DNA of 64,000 nt, taken from NCBI RefSeq assembly GCF_036785885.1, contig NC_092317.1, forward strand, positions 7,566,501 to 7,630,500, in the 5' to 3' direction. The position numbers and the translations under genes were made by a program. The DNA comes from Coffea arabica. Lineage: Eukaryota > Streptophyta > Magnoliopsida > Gentianales > Rubiaceae. The notes beneath the pieces were generated by a model. That model had not been told where the DNA came from. It was given only the letters and a program-made list of their open reading frames with translations, and made no database searches. Position 1 is the first letter of the stretch, and every line of letters begins with the position of its first letter. Shown here piece after piece: positions 11,801-24,027 of this stretch.

Positions 11801-14800
11801 TTTTTTTATAGCCACAAGACCCTAAATTATGGGGCATGGGCAAGAGTTTCACTTGCTTTTTCTTTCGTATTATACTGGACACTTGATTTTTGGGAAACAA
11901 TAAAAGATATTGAAGGAATAATATATTGGAATAGACTAAGAATGGTGGACTTGTAGAATCTCTCTTTTATAATCATTAGAGAGTCCTTTTTTCCTTTGAT
12001 TAAACAAATTAGGAGCTCTTTTAGTGGATGATAAATTAACCATTGGAAACATTAATTACAAATTAGAAGTTGCCACAAGTCTTGTTTCAAAATGCAATAC
12101 CACAGTACTTATTATATCATAGCCTAGTTTCCATTGGTTGGTTTGCTCATTTTGTTCCTCATTTCACTTCAGCAAATATTTTGCTTAGATAGTTAATTTT
12201 TTTCCTCATGTTCATGATGTGACTTAATTTTCTTTGTTCTGTTGAGCTCTTCTTTTCCCTAGATTAATAATGTTGGTGGCTTGATTAAAAAGATTCTTTT
12301 GATGGCTTGATTGTGTGGTTTTTGTTTTTTCCATTGCTGGGATATTATACTGAAAGGCCATTGCACTATGAACTTTAATTTTCAATGTACTTCTTTTATA
12401 GTATTCTGTTGATGCATTCTTAATGGGGCTGCATTAATACTTTTATTTCTTTGAATAACTGTGTCATTGTATCTTTTACTGCTTTTGTGGCTATGGTAGA
12501 CGTCTTAGCAAAAGTTAATTTACTGATTATGGCTGCCACAGCTGGGGCTCCTCATCATGATGATGCAGAAGCTGATGAGCAACTGTTGAGAGTAATTTTA
12601 TATGAAGACGTGACAGATTACCTATTTACGTTGATTTCCGAGGAAGCTCGTTTGTCTCTTGTTTCTCAGTTCGTTGAATTCTTTGGTGGACGAATTTCTC
12701 AATGGTTTGTAATATGCTGAATCAGTTGCATCCTTATCTTTCTATCTTTTTATTGGGCTCCTAGAAGTTAGCTTAATTATACATTATTCCTGGTGGTCTA
12801 CTCATATGAATAATGAAGGCTGGAAAATCAGAATTTCTTCCTAGATCAATGTCAAAATTTTAAGTTTTTTTTATTTGTTTTATTTTTTTTTATAAAGAAG
12901 TCAATTAGTGTTTTACTTATTGCATGAAACATTTGAAGAAGTCTCAGATAAGCTCTTCTCTCCTTAATGTTCTTGCTAATTATTCTCCTTAAGAATTGAT
13001 TATGTTAGGGGGGAACAGAATAGGACCCTCAAACAACTTGTCCAAGAATGTAAAAAATTTAGAATCAAATGGCAATGCTTCAATTGTAACTTAGTCTCCA
13101 TAGAGTAGCTTGTTTTATGCAATTTTGTCAGGTGTTAGAACAAGATGTTCCAATTATCGAGTTCATGAACCAAATGGATTGCATACCTGAACTTTAATCT
13201 CGTTGTCTAGAAATTTTCTCTTTTCAAGAAATTGTTCACGAATTCCTTCATATTGTGTCATGTTATTCTAAGTGAGAACTTTGCTTTTAAGAGTGACAAG
13301 TAACTTGTTATTTTTATTTTGTTATATTTTTGTTTTGTGATGCCTGAAGCCGGATTCTTGGATGTGCATCATCTGAATGGTTATGTTCTGGAAGATTAAC
13401 AGAGAATGGCATCTTATCTTTATTTCTAAAAACACAGTGGGACATTTATGTGGAGAGGATTTTAGAACTTGTTCAGTTTCTGCATACTTGGGTGTTGCAG
13501 TTGACATAGTTTTTTGGACATGGTTTTGTTAAAAGATATTGTTTTTTCAGATATTCTGAAGCTATTGAAAGTAATCTTTTCTGTGCCTAGATTTTCATTT
13601 TCTTTTGGTGTGGGAAAGTTTGATGCTTAAAGATCAAGGGTTCAGATATTCTAATTTTTAAAGAAATTTTTGTTTTTGTTTTGTCTTTTTTATCTCTTTT
13701 ACCCCCTCCTAGTTGTCCCCCTTTCTCATTTGCACTTAAATTATCAAGTCATGATTGGAAATATCCTGATCCTGCAACAACTGTTGTACTATTTGCTTAT
13801 GTCATAGGGCTTGCACTAATAGTTCAAGTTGGGATGGGACTACACGGAGTTTAGATGCTTTTTCGTATTCTATCCTAGACAACTTGAGAAAAGTGCACGA
13901 TATTCTGACTGAAAAGCAAAGCATTCCAATGAGTATGCCTTTGGAATGTCTTCTAAGCAGCTCGGATGACATTTTCATGAGGACTAGTATGATGAAATTT
14001 GTTCGAAATGCTTCCTTGCTTTGTTTGAGTGCTCTTCCACAAAACTACGTTTTGGAGGAAGCTGTTCTTGTTGCTGAAGAGCTATCAAACACACGAATGA
14101 ATTCATTGGTGTCTCCCGTTACTCCATGCAGAGCTTTGGCAAAGAGCCTTTTGAAAAATAATCGACAGGTATGCCTCTTATTTGTAATACTTATTTTGAT
14201 GGAGGACTGTACACATTCTTTTGGTATTAACAAGTTTTATATTTTGGGAATTAAATTGTAGTAGACTTGGATAATATTCTTAAATGTTCAATATAATAAC
14301 AGTTTAATCACTTTGGTCCTTGTGATGAGTAAGAACATAAAGATGAACACATTTATATATTAGAAGTAATAGGACATGAAGCCTGGGCTTGAGGATAAGA
14401 AGCATTTTTTTTTCTTGCAACAAAGACTTAATGATTAAAGAGCTAACCGGTGGACCTAAAGGTTTTATGGATTTTTAGAGGTGCTATCGTCCAAATTCAG
14501 TATTTCTGATTTTTGTCCCAATTTGTTATTTAAGTGGAACACTTAACCAACACAGTTTCGCTGGATGCCCAGTTGAATTATTTGCGGTGAGGCTGCACAT
14601 GAATGAGCACTTATAGAGGTCTAAGAGGAAAATAAGGGGCTAGGGAAGGGGTCAGTTTTTTAAATGAGTTATTTTTGGCTAAGACAGGGTTCCAGATATA
14701 CTACCTTTTGTTGTTCGGAAATGGTTTATCTTGTCAAACATTAAATGGACGAAGGCAGATAACCTTAAAAAGTATGACTATTCGTCACTGTTTTATATGC

Positions 14801-17800
14801 TAGAACCAGAAGCAGACGACACTGCATCCTATCTTTAGACATTCTGAAGCAGCAAGCAGTATGTTAACTGGTAGGCAAACCTGTTAATCAGTGGTTGATT
14901 TTGAAGTCTGCAATAGAGTTCCTACATAGTGTTTGTATTTGGAAAAGTTAGTTTTGGGATGCTGTTGGTTGGGGAAAACATGTCTTTTCAGAAGTGGAGG
15001 GTGCATAAATTGAAGGTTGAAAGAGCACACCCTTTCCTGCTTTCAGGAGAATTCTTGAGAAATTGCGGTTTGTCTTATGGATTTTTTTAATGACTTGCTC
15101 GTTATTGGAAGACAGTTTTTTCTGAATATTTGTTCAGAGTTACTAATAGACAGTATTTATGCATTTGTATGCGTGCTTGTGTGTCTGTGTCTTTGTAATT
15201 GACTAGTGTTAGAGGCACACACATTCAGAAATGGTTTTTCTGCGAATTAATTTTACATAAAATTTTCATCACTAAAGCAAACTACTGGAGAAAAAGACCA
15301 CTTTAGATTTTGCAGTTTTCTGACCATGTAGAACACTAAAGTTGTCTTCTTGTGACTCGTTTCATCAGGACGTGTTGTTATGTGGTGTCTATGCACGAAG
15401 GGAGGCCGTCTCTGGCAATATTGACCAGGCAAGAAAGATTTTCGACATGGCATTGCTATCTGTTGGAGGGCTTCCATTGGTAGGATTTATTTGTTTTGAT
15501 AAGGTTTTTAAACACTGTATACTGCCTGTTTTGGAAAAGCATATTTTAGTTTGTCAAATGACCTGTTTCAAAAACTTGTTTATCTTTTTGGGACTGCATA
15601 AATGTCTCCAGCAGGTGCAACACATTGTCCTGGATTATCTGTATTATTGAACATGCTCCAAATTATAGTAGTTTAACCTCCTAAGGTGGTAATTGTATCC
15701 ATATCCAACATGCTCATAGATATTCTCTCCCCAATGGAGCTAGTTTAAAGTTGTAAAATTTGCAAGTTGCTCCCTGGAAGAAAGGAGGAGTAGTTGTTTG
15801 CACTTGAATTACAACGTACTGCTCGTATCCTTAGTGGTGTCTCTTGTACAGTTGGTTCATAATTTCTTGTGGTCATTGCATTTGTTTTCATTAGGTGCTT
15901 GGGATTTAAGTTGCTATTTACTGAATGTGATCAAACAGGATGTTCAGTCAAATGCATCTCTTTTGTATCTGTGGTATGCTGAGATGGAGATTTCAAATAA
16001 ATCAGTTGATAGATCGGAATCATCACTTAGGGCTGTGCACATTCTATCTTGCTTAGGATGTGGGGAAAAATACACTCCATATAGTAGGCAAGCTTCCAGT
16101 TTACAACAGCTGAGAGCACGACAAGGGTTCAAAGAACGAATACGAATGCTAGGTCCACTATGGGCACGTGGTAGAATAGATGATTTTTCCACTGCTGTCA
16201 TATGTTCAGCTGCTCTATTTGAAGAACTGACAACTGGTCCAGCTGCTGCTATTGAAATTCTGGATCAGGCATTCACAATGGTGCTTCCTGGTAATTTAGC
16301 ATTCCTTTTCCTTTATTTATTCACAATGGTGCAAGCATGAGTCCAAAATTGTGACTTTGTTGTGATATCTTTCTTTGGTTAAACTTGATGAGAGAGTCAT
16401 TATGATATTAGATGATCACCTTCTATTGGGCCCAAAGGCAGAAGAGATGGCCTTTCATCCTTGCAATAAGTGCTGGGATTGTGACATAAAGAGTGGGAAG
16501 TGGAAGAGATATGTATTCTTGCTTTAGTTAGCAAGTTTATATCTTCTTGTAGCTCTAAGGATAATGCATTTCCAATTCTCAGTGATACACTCGTAGAATG
16601 TTGACTGAATACTGAATTTTCTGGGAGCATACGTGATGTATTGTCACCTCTAGAGGTTTGACATAGTACATATGAAGTACAAGTATTGGAACCAGAGTGT
16701 CACTTCTTGGGTCCTTTATGCAGGGTTTATATGCCTAAGGCGTGCAAGCCCAATTAATTTACCATACGAAGATGTGAGATAGCTGATGAGTCATTGATTC
16801 TTTGCTCTACTTATTAATCTGAAACTAGATAGCCCACTTGTTTCTTTGAGCGCCCATCATCTAAGCTATCTATTTATTCATTGGCTTGTAACAAATATTT
16901 TAACTTATTTCACTGCAGAAAGGAGGCGGCAAAGTTACCAGCTTGAATTTTTGTTCAACTATTATGTGAAGGTTCTTTGCAAATATCACCAGGAAATGAG
17001 GTTCTCAGAGATATGGGATGCTATTGTGAAAGGGCTGCAGATGTATCCTTTCAGTCCTTACCTGTATAGTGCCTTGGTTGAAATTAGCCACCTTCATACT
17101 TCCCCAAATAAATTGCGCTGGATTCTTGATGATTTCTGTAGCAAGTAAACTCTTTACTCCTTATTCTTTATTGTTTAGTGACATGTTGCATTTTTCTAAG
17201 TATGATTAGGGGTAAAATTTGAGTTTAGTCAAGCTCTAATGCTTCGTAATCAGTTCAACTGGGATAAGATTACCCAGACTTGTCATCAGGCTTGAGCTCG
17301 CTTTAAGTCAAGCCATAACTCTACCTCAGTTTAGTCCTGCACAAGCTAAAACTTGGATTGCCAATATAACATCCATTTTAGACCCAGTTCGAGGGCTTCA
17401 GAATTCCTATCCCAATTACATTGCCTAGAAGACAACAAATTGAATTAATGAAAGTACTAAACCATCTAAATATCCAACAGATCACATTTAAGATGAAAGT
17501 AATCCAAAGTATTAGATTTTCTTTTTTTAAATTGTGTTTTGTCGATGATATGAGTATTCCGACTTACAAACCATACAAGAAAGAAAGCAGGAAAAAATGA
17601 ATATCTAATTAATGTCTGTTACCTATCTCCATTGAAGAGAAATCCTGTCTTGCTACCAGATCTCCTATTAGGAGGTGAGTGACAGAGATTTGGGGTAGGA
17701 CGCTCCATTTGTAGGCAGTGAGTTTTCTTGGTAGCTCTTTTTGAGGTTTTGGAGAGTCTCATAATCCACTTTAGATAGTTAGTTAGAGGAGTGGAAAGTT

Positions 17801-18821
17801 GATGTCTTGATATTTTTGAGATTCTAACAAACAGAAGGGAGAATAGAGTGGGAAAAACAGAGAGAAGATAGACTACAGTTTTATCTTAGCGTTTCGCATT
17901 TTTTTAGAAACTAGTATTTTTCTCTTGTTGTCTTCTATATCTTGTCTGTTAACGTATTGTAAAAAGAAAAGGAGTATATATAAAGTTAGATTCATTGTAT
18001 TTTGAGTTTGGAAATGTTTAATACATGAGCATGCATTATTATAGCTCTTACCATCATATACATATTTTGTCCTGCTGCAGGATAACATTGTTATTGACTC
18101 CAAATTTTTGTCTTCTTGTTTGTTATTTCTCACAGGAAACCATCTATAGTTGCTTTCTTCTTCTCTTTGTTGTTTGAGATGAGCAAAGGTGGCTTGCAGC
18201 ATAGAATTCGTGCAATATTTGAGAGGGCATTGGAAAATGCTGCATTTCGCAATGTGGTGGTACTCTGGCGGTGCTACATTGCCTATGAAAGTGTTGTAGC
18301 ACATGATTTCTCTGCTGCTAGAAGAGTTTTCTTTCGAGCAATTCATGCTTGTCCATGGTAAGTTTTCATCTCTTGATGATAGAAATGCTTATCGTTACTC
18401 CAGAATATTGATGTGATTAATCCTGGAAGCTCGCTATTTCCAATGGATTCTGGTTAGTTAATAATTATGCTGTACAGAATTTGTAATAAGAGAAATTGAC
18501 ACGCAAACTAGTGTTTTCTCTTTGTGGGCGGATAGGTTTTTCATTTAAAGTGGATGTACTAGACCGGTCATTTGGTCAACTGCATGATATTAGGCCCTCC
18601 TTCTGGTCTCTCTTCCCTGGGGTCTCTCTCTCCAAAAATCCTCTGATCTATTCATCATTTTTCTCAGGTCCAAAAAACTATGGCTGGATGGTTTCCTCAG
18701 ACTAAATTCTGTTCTGACTGCCAAGGAGCTCTCAGACCTGCAGGAAGTCATGCGGGATAAAGAACTCAATTTGAGGACCGACATCTACGAGATCCTTTTA
18801 CAAGATGAGATGGAAATATGA
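8833..18821 (+). CDS. NRDE2: NRDE2-like nuclear RNA surveillance protein
   Basis: Ten exons keep frame throughout: 8833-9374, 10081-10825, 11100-11724, 12542-12704, 13808-14168, 15369-15479, 15939-16290, 16919-17144, 18136-18357 and 18668-18821. The product is 1,166 residues, the same size as NRDE2 in other eukaryotes. The N-terminus is acidic, then a basic tract RKRKKKKRRRREL looks like a nuclear localisation signal. Next comes the family hallmark YYFDSKGDRDNLAFGCIYR, then MDVARYKL after the first intron. The remainder is a helical HAT/TPR-like array (for example KVWLAFADFQ, RLWKEFLQVF, LLYLWYAEMEI, VVLWRCYIAYE). NRDE2 proteins act in the nucleus with the MTR4 helicase, exosome and splicing factors; in worms NRDE-2 acts in nuclear RNAi. 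The ATG gives the expected MERAG-type start and no upstream frame continues it. Intron 1 and introns 4-5 are long (0.7-1.2 kb). Confidence 0.94.
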
Positions 18822-19728
18822 TATGAGTTGTTTTAAATATGATGCAGTTCAATCTTGGACTAGTGCAACAGATTATTGGCTTACAAGTTATGATTCGCGG
18901 TTGCACTTGTGCTATGATGGAAACTATTTCTTCTATGGTGGTTTTTGGGTGGATGGATTTGAAAGATGATTGCTGCTGACTGTGGGATGAGGAGTTGGCG
19001 CAGGCGAGGATGAGTAAAGTACTGTTAAATCGATTTAGTACTATACATGTGTTTATATGGTTAGAATGCTCCAAAATTTTCAAGTCATATCTGGAACTAT
19101 AGAGTGAGCAAGTACTACTAGCTTCCAGGCTCAAGAGTGCCTGCAGATTGCTTTTGCAAGAAAGAGAGACACAAGTGGGGGGGAAGCTCCGTTGTAATAT
19201 ATTTGCTGAATTAGTTGTTCTTTGGTGTTGTGGGCTATTTTCCTGGGAAGTTGTAAATATGATAGAACAGATTTTTGGTGTCACCTGAGTTCAGTTGTGA
19301 GAAAAATGTCTTTAGATTAAACGAACGTCATTAGTCAATGAAAAATCTTTGTTGTGCCAAATAATGGAAGTTTTTTTTTTTTTTTTTAATTGCGCAGGCG
19401 CAGGATGTGGTGCTTTTTTTAATAGAGGAATAAAAGTGAAAAAGGAAAAAGATGTGCGATTAAAGATTTTTCTTATACAAATTATGAGGATGCAGATAGA
19501 TGTCAAATTGTATATACTTTATTTGCATGCATACAATGATTTTAGAATTAAAAATTATTGAATCGGTGATTCCTGAGAAAGGAAAATGTAGATAAGTTAA
19601 GTAACTAGAAATGAAAGGGAAAATAGATAATTTTATATTTTGGGGAGAAAAATGAAAGATTTTCCAGAGAAGTGAGGCTAATTGTGGCCTGAGTAATTTA
19701 TCTAGTTAATGTGAAATGTGGCAAGTGT
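18822..19728. other. NRDE2 3' UTR and intergenic stretch
   Basis: This AT-rich stretch follows the NRDE2 stop codon and includes a run of T at about 19370-19387. It runs up to the target duplication (19724-19728) of the solo LTR. No coding or RNA gene is visible. Confidence 0.6.
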
Positions 19729-22700
19729 TGTGACGGTCCCACCTCCCCCTAAGGCGAACCAAAGGGTTCGGCGGACCGCCTGCCCAACTCTCGCCGGGAC
19801 TACGGATTCGGAACGAGCGTAAATCCTACCAACAGCTTAAAAGAATTTCGAGAAGATAACATTCACTGTCCGAAACCCAAACAAGCACAACAACTTTAGA
19901 TAACCCTAGAAAAGAACATTTTCAAACCAAATCAACTTAGAAACATGGTTAAACACTTTTATATACACATGGTTGCAAATTTACAATTTAAAAGGGAATT
20001 GTTTGGTTAAAATACATGTAAGATTTTCCAACCATCGAGGAGCTATACAAAAGAATACTAAAACTAGCTCAACTCATGTTTCAAACATCATACTCTTCAA
20101 AAGGTGATTTCCTGTAGGGAAAACAAGGATAACGAAACGGGGTGAGCTAGAAACTCAATGAGGTACCAAAAATATAACAGTAGAGATCATGAGAAAACAT
20201 TTATAGGACACATATCTGCATCAAGTAAAAGAAATGAACGAACATCACAACTTAAAGGATACAGGTGGCTCTCAGGAGCCAAATCCCCGTTGCAATACTT
20301 GATCCAACCTTGTTGACCCTCCGTCAACGTTCAAATAAAGGAACCAGTCCAGTAGATCACCACTTTAACGCCAAAATTCCGTTTACCGAGCCCGAACGCC
20401 AAACAGGAACAGGAATGGTAATGCTCGAGTATACCGGAATCAAGAGTCTCAATATCCAAAGATTCCCCCAAGAACAAACACCCATGGATTGTCAATTATC
20501 TCGACCAAACCCTTGCTGGCTCGATTTAATTAACTCCCCATGAGGTTGAGTTCAGGTTTAACAGGAAGGTCGTTGGATACTCTTCCAAACGACATCATAA
20601 CAAGTGCAAGTAACAAATTCAAGTACATAACAAGTACAAGTAATAGATTCCAGTTTGTTCAGTACAGGCAAGAGAACGAGTGTGATAAAGTACACCCTCG
20701 TCTCATACAAGATAAACAGTCAGGAAAGACATTCAACTAGCAATTTGCAAGTACAGGAAACCAGTTTAGCAATAATTCAGGGGAGTGGTACACTCACCTA
20801 TTAAGGCAAAATAATGTCCAGAATATCTTTTCGGGTAACATTCTCAATCACCGATGAACCCTAAGGTTAATCAAGAGAAAATATTACAGTTCCTCCAACA
20901 AGAGTCAGGTGAATTGAAGACAATTCAAATACCACTAGTACAAGGTATAAATATGATTTTGGAAATGAAAAGAGTACATTTAAACCGAAGGACATGAGTA
21001 AAATATTTGGAAACTTATGCTCGCTCGAAAAAAACTTTGAAATATCCATTTGAGTCGAAGAAAGGAAGAAAACGTATTTCTATTAGTCGTAAATGTCATT
21101 TTTCCAAGTGTACAAGTTTCCGCCAGATTCGAACTTATATACCTTGAGAAAAGAGGACGCAAATATCCTAGATGGTTCATATGGTACTCACTCTCAAATC
21201 GCTACCTAATTCTCGAGTGTAAATTTGGGCAGCACGCCCTTTGTATTTATCTATTTTCCAGCCATTTATGACTTCATTATTTTCCTCAATCAATCCCAAA
21301 GTCATACAAAAAATAAATTCATCATAACAGCAGTTCAATAGGCTCAAAGTCATTCAAGTACAAGATTTAACTAGGAAAATGATCGGAAATAAACTTCAAC
21401 CTATGAAACCAAAAGGCAGATTCACCGCTACTTAGCGTATCGGACCTAATTGAAACTATGCTTATTGGATTGAAGTGAAAGTTATACCGTTTCGAAGCTA
21501 AGACAGAGGGCTATAACTTTGATGAAGACTACTTAGTCCAGTTCGCACCCTAACTAGGTCAAATTTACCAAAACAACCCCAGATTTTCCAGTTCGAAGTT
21601 CACTGTGGCAGTCCTGATTCATTCAGTCATATCTTAGCACATACAACTCCAATTCAAGTGATTCCAAAGCAATTTGAAAGCTAAGATACAAGGCTATAAT
21701 TCTTAAGAAGACATCAACAACCAAATCAGTAGTATTCCCGGTCACAATTACCAATTACAGAGGCTGATTATCAGTTTCGGACAGAAACAGGGCAGCAGGG
21801 GTATTTCGATCTTTTCACAGGCTACGTTACTCCGATTGAGTTGAAATTTTGTAGGAAACTATAAAATATCATTCTCTACAACTTTCATGTTTTAACCCAA
21901 GGCTAATTCGACCTCTAACTAGGGGAAACAGTACCAGGCAGAATGGGTTCAATTGCAACCCTAATTTCCGAAATTTCCTTTCAAAGCGAAAATTTTCCGC
22001 AAATAGCCACAATTTAAGCCTTAAGGCTTCATTCTAAACCATTCCCAACCATCATCCATGGCCACACAATATTAATCATATGAAAACAGAAAAATCATGA
22101 ATAAATAGAAAAATTCACCAAACTCAACCAAAATCATGAAATAACCTACAAAATCATTTCTTAGACTACCACAAGCCACTAATTAAACATCATTAGATAG
22201 AAAAGAAAGGTTCCTTAGTTACTTATCTTAGCAACTCAAGAAAGGAGACCACTTAGCACCTTAGCCTTCCAAACTACTTCACTAATCACCTCACAAGCAC
22301 TAAACTAAGGGGTTTTATGGAGAGAATTCAAGATTAATCGGTTAGTGTGTTGGATTGAGCAAGATTGGAGCAAGAAATTGGAGAGCTTTTCTTTTATTTT
22401 CTTGAGCAAGAGGTTCGGCCAAATGAAGCTTCAAATGAAGATGATTTTAGGTAATTTTTGCTTAAATTGGTAAAGTGGTGAATAGTGGTCAAATGCAAGA
22501 CTTAATCTCCAAGTGACACTTGTCACTTCATTTAATACATGGTTATCCTTTTGTCTCACTCACACCAACTCATTTAATAGCCTCTAGTTATCTCTTAACA
22601 CCTGCTAAAATAAATCCGGTATCCAACACTTAACCTAACTCGCCGAATTTTACCGAACTTTCCGCACTAGCGGGTCCCACTTCCGGTATACGCATTTAAT

Positions 22701-22855
22701 TTCTCAAAAACTAACTAATACTAGGAAAATAATTTTAGAACTATATTTACTCATAAAAATTATCTAGAAAATTTTTCTAATAAAGAAAATAAAGAAAAGA
22801 CATGCAATTAAATAAAATAAAGTCTAGAAAATAAGAAAATTCACGGGTTCTCACA
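19729..22855. mobile_element. Solo LTR, 3.1 kb, copy 1
   Basis: The element starts TGTGACGGTCCCACC and ends CGGGTTCTCACA, so it has the TG...CA termini of an LTR. It is flanked by identical 5-base repeats AGTGT (19724-19728 and 22856-22860). It contains no gag or pol frame, and no second copy of its ends inside. It is alignable by eye over its length with the element at 24237-26976, for example at the left end (CCCCTAAGGCGAACCAAAG) and in the middle (CTACAACTTTCATGTTTT). I read it as a solo LTR left by recombination of a retrotransposon with very long LTRs. The parent family (possibly a Ty3-type chromovirus) and its orientation are not determined here. Confidence 0.82.
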
Positions 22856-22860
22856 AGTGT

Positions 22861-23030
22861 GCCTAGTTGAAAATTCTTAGGTTCAAAAGTTATTCAAGCT
22901 GCATATGGTTCAAGTGATCTTAGTCAATAAGGCTAATTCAACCAGCAAAAATGACTTCCCAAGACATTTTTGAGGCAGAAAATGTCACCTTGAATATTCC
23001 TAATTGAATGTTCAATTCCTTTGAAACAAC
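22861..23030. other. Spacer between solo LTR and Tat-like element
   Basis: This is 170 bases of unique-looking AT-rich DNA between two insertions. It ends at the TSD ACAAG (23031-23035) of the next retrotransposon. It probably represents the pre-insertion intergenic sequence. Confidence 0.5.
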
Positions 23031-23035
23031 ACAAG

Positions 23036-23586
23036 TGAAGAGGTGATTTTTTGTTGCTCGGGCTTTACCTCACTTGCTGGAGCTATCCTTAGATGAGAAA
23101 TGCAGCTCCCCAGAAGTCACCTGCTCAAGTTTTAAGAAATGCGGGGTTAGATCCCCTGATTCTCCTCCGACGCTCTAGTTAGTTCTTTTAGAAGTGAAGG
23201 TAAAGTTATTGAGTTAGATAAGGAGTCTTACCCCTTCTTTCTGAGGGGTCCTAGAGGTATTTATATGAGAGGGGGAGAGGATTGAGAGGATCCCTCCCCC
23301 TAGGGACTGTCACGCCCAAACTGTCAGCTTTACTTGACAGATTGGCTGTGGCAATAAGTCCCATCAATCATTCTGACCCCTGGCAGGTGTCAGACTGTAC
23401 CTGAACCCGGCCGTCCCATCACCTGACAGGAGCACATGGGTGGGAGACATGTCTTTGACCCCGGCTTTTGGTGGAAGTCATGTCGAGGTGATCCAACACT
23501 TTGGGAAGTTCGGTCCCTTCGGCGGTCTTAAGTCGTGGCAGAATCGAGGTGTGCATATTCACGACGAACCGAAATGACCCTTCTCA
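23036..23586 (-). repeat. 3' LTR of the Tat-like element
   Basis: The sequence TGAAGAGG...CCCTTCTCA is 551 bp and aligns with 34641-35190 along its whole length. On the minus strand it begins TGAGAAGGG and ends CCTCTTCA. The left edge abuts the TSD ACAAG. The right edge abuts a purine-rich tract on the minus strand. Confidence 0.95.
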
Positions 23587-23602
23587 ATAAACCCCCCAAG
23601 CC
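23587..23602 (-). other. Polypurine tract candidate
   Basis: Directly inside the 3' LTR the minus strand reads GGCTTGGGGGGTTTAT. This is the expected position and composition for the plus-strand DNA primer of reverse transcription. Confidence 0.6.
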
Positions 23603-23841
23603 TCGGGAAGGGCGAGATGGGCGGTATTTCCTGGGGCTTCCATACGGATACGGTAAGTCGCAACTGTGTCAGGATAGGTCCAGCGTGAGATATGAAATGG
23701 TGACGGGACGGGTGTCAGCTTTAAATGACAACACGAAAGGACGCGCAATGGAATACCAAGGGGCTGGCAGTCATAAATGAGAAGAGAGGCTGTCAGTCTG
23801 GGAGATCCCAATGCCCCATCTTTCCGTCTTCCTCTCTCTTG

Positions 23842-23850
23842 TATAAATAG
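23842..23850 (+). promoter_or_regulatory. TATA box for the antisense additional ORF
   Basis: TATAAATAG lies on the plus strand within the retrotransposon interior, after a pyrimidine-rich CTTCCTCTCTCTTG stretch. It is about 186 bases before the ATG at 24028, giving an expected start near 23875. It lies outside the LTR and points away from gag-pol transcription. Confidence 0.6.
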
Positions 23851-24027
23851 GAGGCCTGCATCCCCATTTACATTTTACCGCAAGCATTTTCAACACCCTA
23901 TAAAGCAGCATCAGAGTGAATATCCGCAGGGAATGTGAATCCTCCGGAGAGTTTCGACAGTCTTCCCCAACCCCTTTACTTCATAACCAGTAAGTTCGCT
24001 TCACCTTCCTCCATACTCTTTATCGTC

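Noticed and set aside
19729-22855. Reading the first solo LTR as a gene-bearing element or a DNA transposon
   Set aside because: No long frame. TG...CA ends with a 5-bp duplication fit an LTR; the TGTGA/TCACA inversion is too short for a DNA transposon call.
23535-23780. 81-codon frame across the 3' LTR edge
   Set aside because: It spans the LTR boundary and the purine tract, and has no similarity to known retroelement proteins.
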